Position numbers and translations under genes: made by a program
Source of the DNA: Nitrospirota bacterium
Lineage (GTDB): Bacteria; Nitrospirota; Thermodesulfovibrionia; Thermodesulfovibrionales; Dissulfurispiraceae
Assembly (NCBI GenBank): GCA_016212685.1
Contig: JACREW010000259.1
Location: forward strand, 1 to 5,663
Length of the DNA stretch: 5,663 nt
Direction of reading: 5' to 3'
Shown: positions 5,524 to 5,663 of the stretch, in pieces
Numbering within the stretch: the stretch's first letter is position 1
Layout of the letters: the number at the start of each line of letters is the position of its first letter
The notes under the pieces: model-generated
Database searches by the model: none
What the model saw: only the letters and a program-made list of their open reading frames with translations
Told to the model about the DNA's origin: nothing

Positions 5524-5663
5524 GTGGAAACGAAGCTGGGAATCAGAAAAGATAGTATTGAAGGGCGTAGGTTAAAGGCCTGCATAGATTTTGGTATTCC
5601 TCTAAACATTTTAGAAGTATTCGGCACATCACTTAGTCAAGTTACCCTCGAAACGAGCGAACC
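5524..5663 (+). CDS. Start of a third cassette gene, product unknown (3' end outside window)
   Basis: From the GTG at 5524 the frame is open for 46 codons to the window edge, beginning VETKLGIRKDSIEGRRLKA and continuing CIDFGIPLNILEVFG. GAGG at 5513-5516 lies 7 bases upstream, and an in-frame TAA at 5521-5523 directly precedes the GTG. No earlier start is therefore possible in this frame. The gap to the HD gene is 37 bases on the same strand, consistent with an operon. A weak inverted repeat (TAAGCC 5484-5489 and GGCTTA 5515-5520) lies in the gap but has no T-run. Composition looks protein-like, though the piece is too short to assign and may not be a gene. Confidence 0.4.
   Translation, partial: METKLGIRKDSIEGRRLKACIDFGIPLNILEVFGTSLSQVTLETSE

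Noticed and set aside
4573..5660. Direct repeat AACGAGCGA at 4573-4581 and 5652-5660 as possible attachment sites of the right-hand cassette
   Set aside because: Nine bases is too short to exceed chance over this length, the flanking bases do not match, and no integrase or tRNA is nearby.

Overview
The window looks like chromosomal DNA from a Gram-negative-type bacterium of moderate GC content. The protein styles (class A PBP with an OB insert, SlyD-like FKBP with no His-rich tail, a MerR regulator with a CW-type cysteine tail, ArgB with an N-terminal helix) recall anaerobic lineages such as Nitrospirota or Desulfobacterota. That assignment is inference; no rRNA or other lineage marker is present.

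Layout, left to right. (1) 1-2274, + strand: a nearly complete PBP1A-type peptidoglycan synthase whose first codons lie outside the window. (2) 2275-2427: a compact 132-base element closed by a 15-base perfect inverted repeat (19 pairs as + strand RNA) that folds on paper into a three-way junction. It is followed by a small AT-rich terminator that overlaps the end of the next gene. (3) 2419-2850, - strand: a MerR-family regulator with a seven-cysteine C-terminal module. (4) 2851-3067: a divergent regulatory region with a consensus -10 box and a 20-base dyad. (5) 3068-3496, + strand: an FKBP-type prolyl isomerase of the SlyD class. (6) 3533-4411, - strand: argB, complete in length and reading frame but interrupted by one in-frame TAA at codon 227. 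(7) 4412-4776: a 365-base AT-rich intergenic region holding a terminator-like hairpin on the - strand and a strong sigma70-type promoter on the + strand. (8) 4777-5663, + strand: a tight cassette with an 86-aa protein of unknown function, a small RelA/SpoT-type HD hydrolase, and the start of a third reading frame that leaves the window.

How the parts relate. PBP1A, FKBP and ArgB are ordinary housekeeping functions (wall synthesis, protein folding, arginine synthesis). The MerR regulator may control itself and the divergent FKBP gene. The right-hand cassette is more AT-rich and prefers TTA/TTG leucine codons, while the PBP gene prefers CTN, so it looks acquired. Its HD protein keeps the residues expected of a (p)ppGpp hydrolase.

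The most notable signals are the nonsense-interrupted argB, the inverted-repeat-closed element after the PBP gene, the cysteine-rich MerR protein, and the alarmone-hydrolase cassette. No CRISPR array, tRNA, rRNA or transposase gene was seen.
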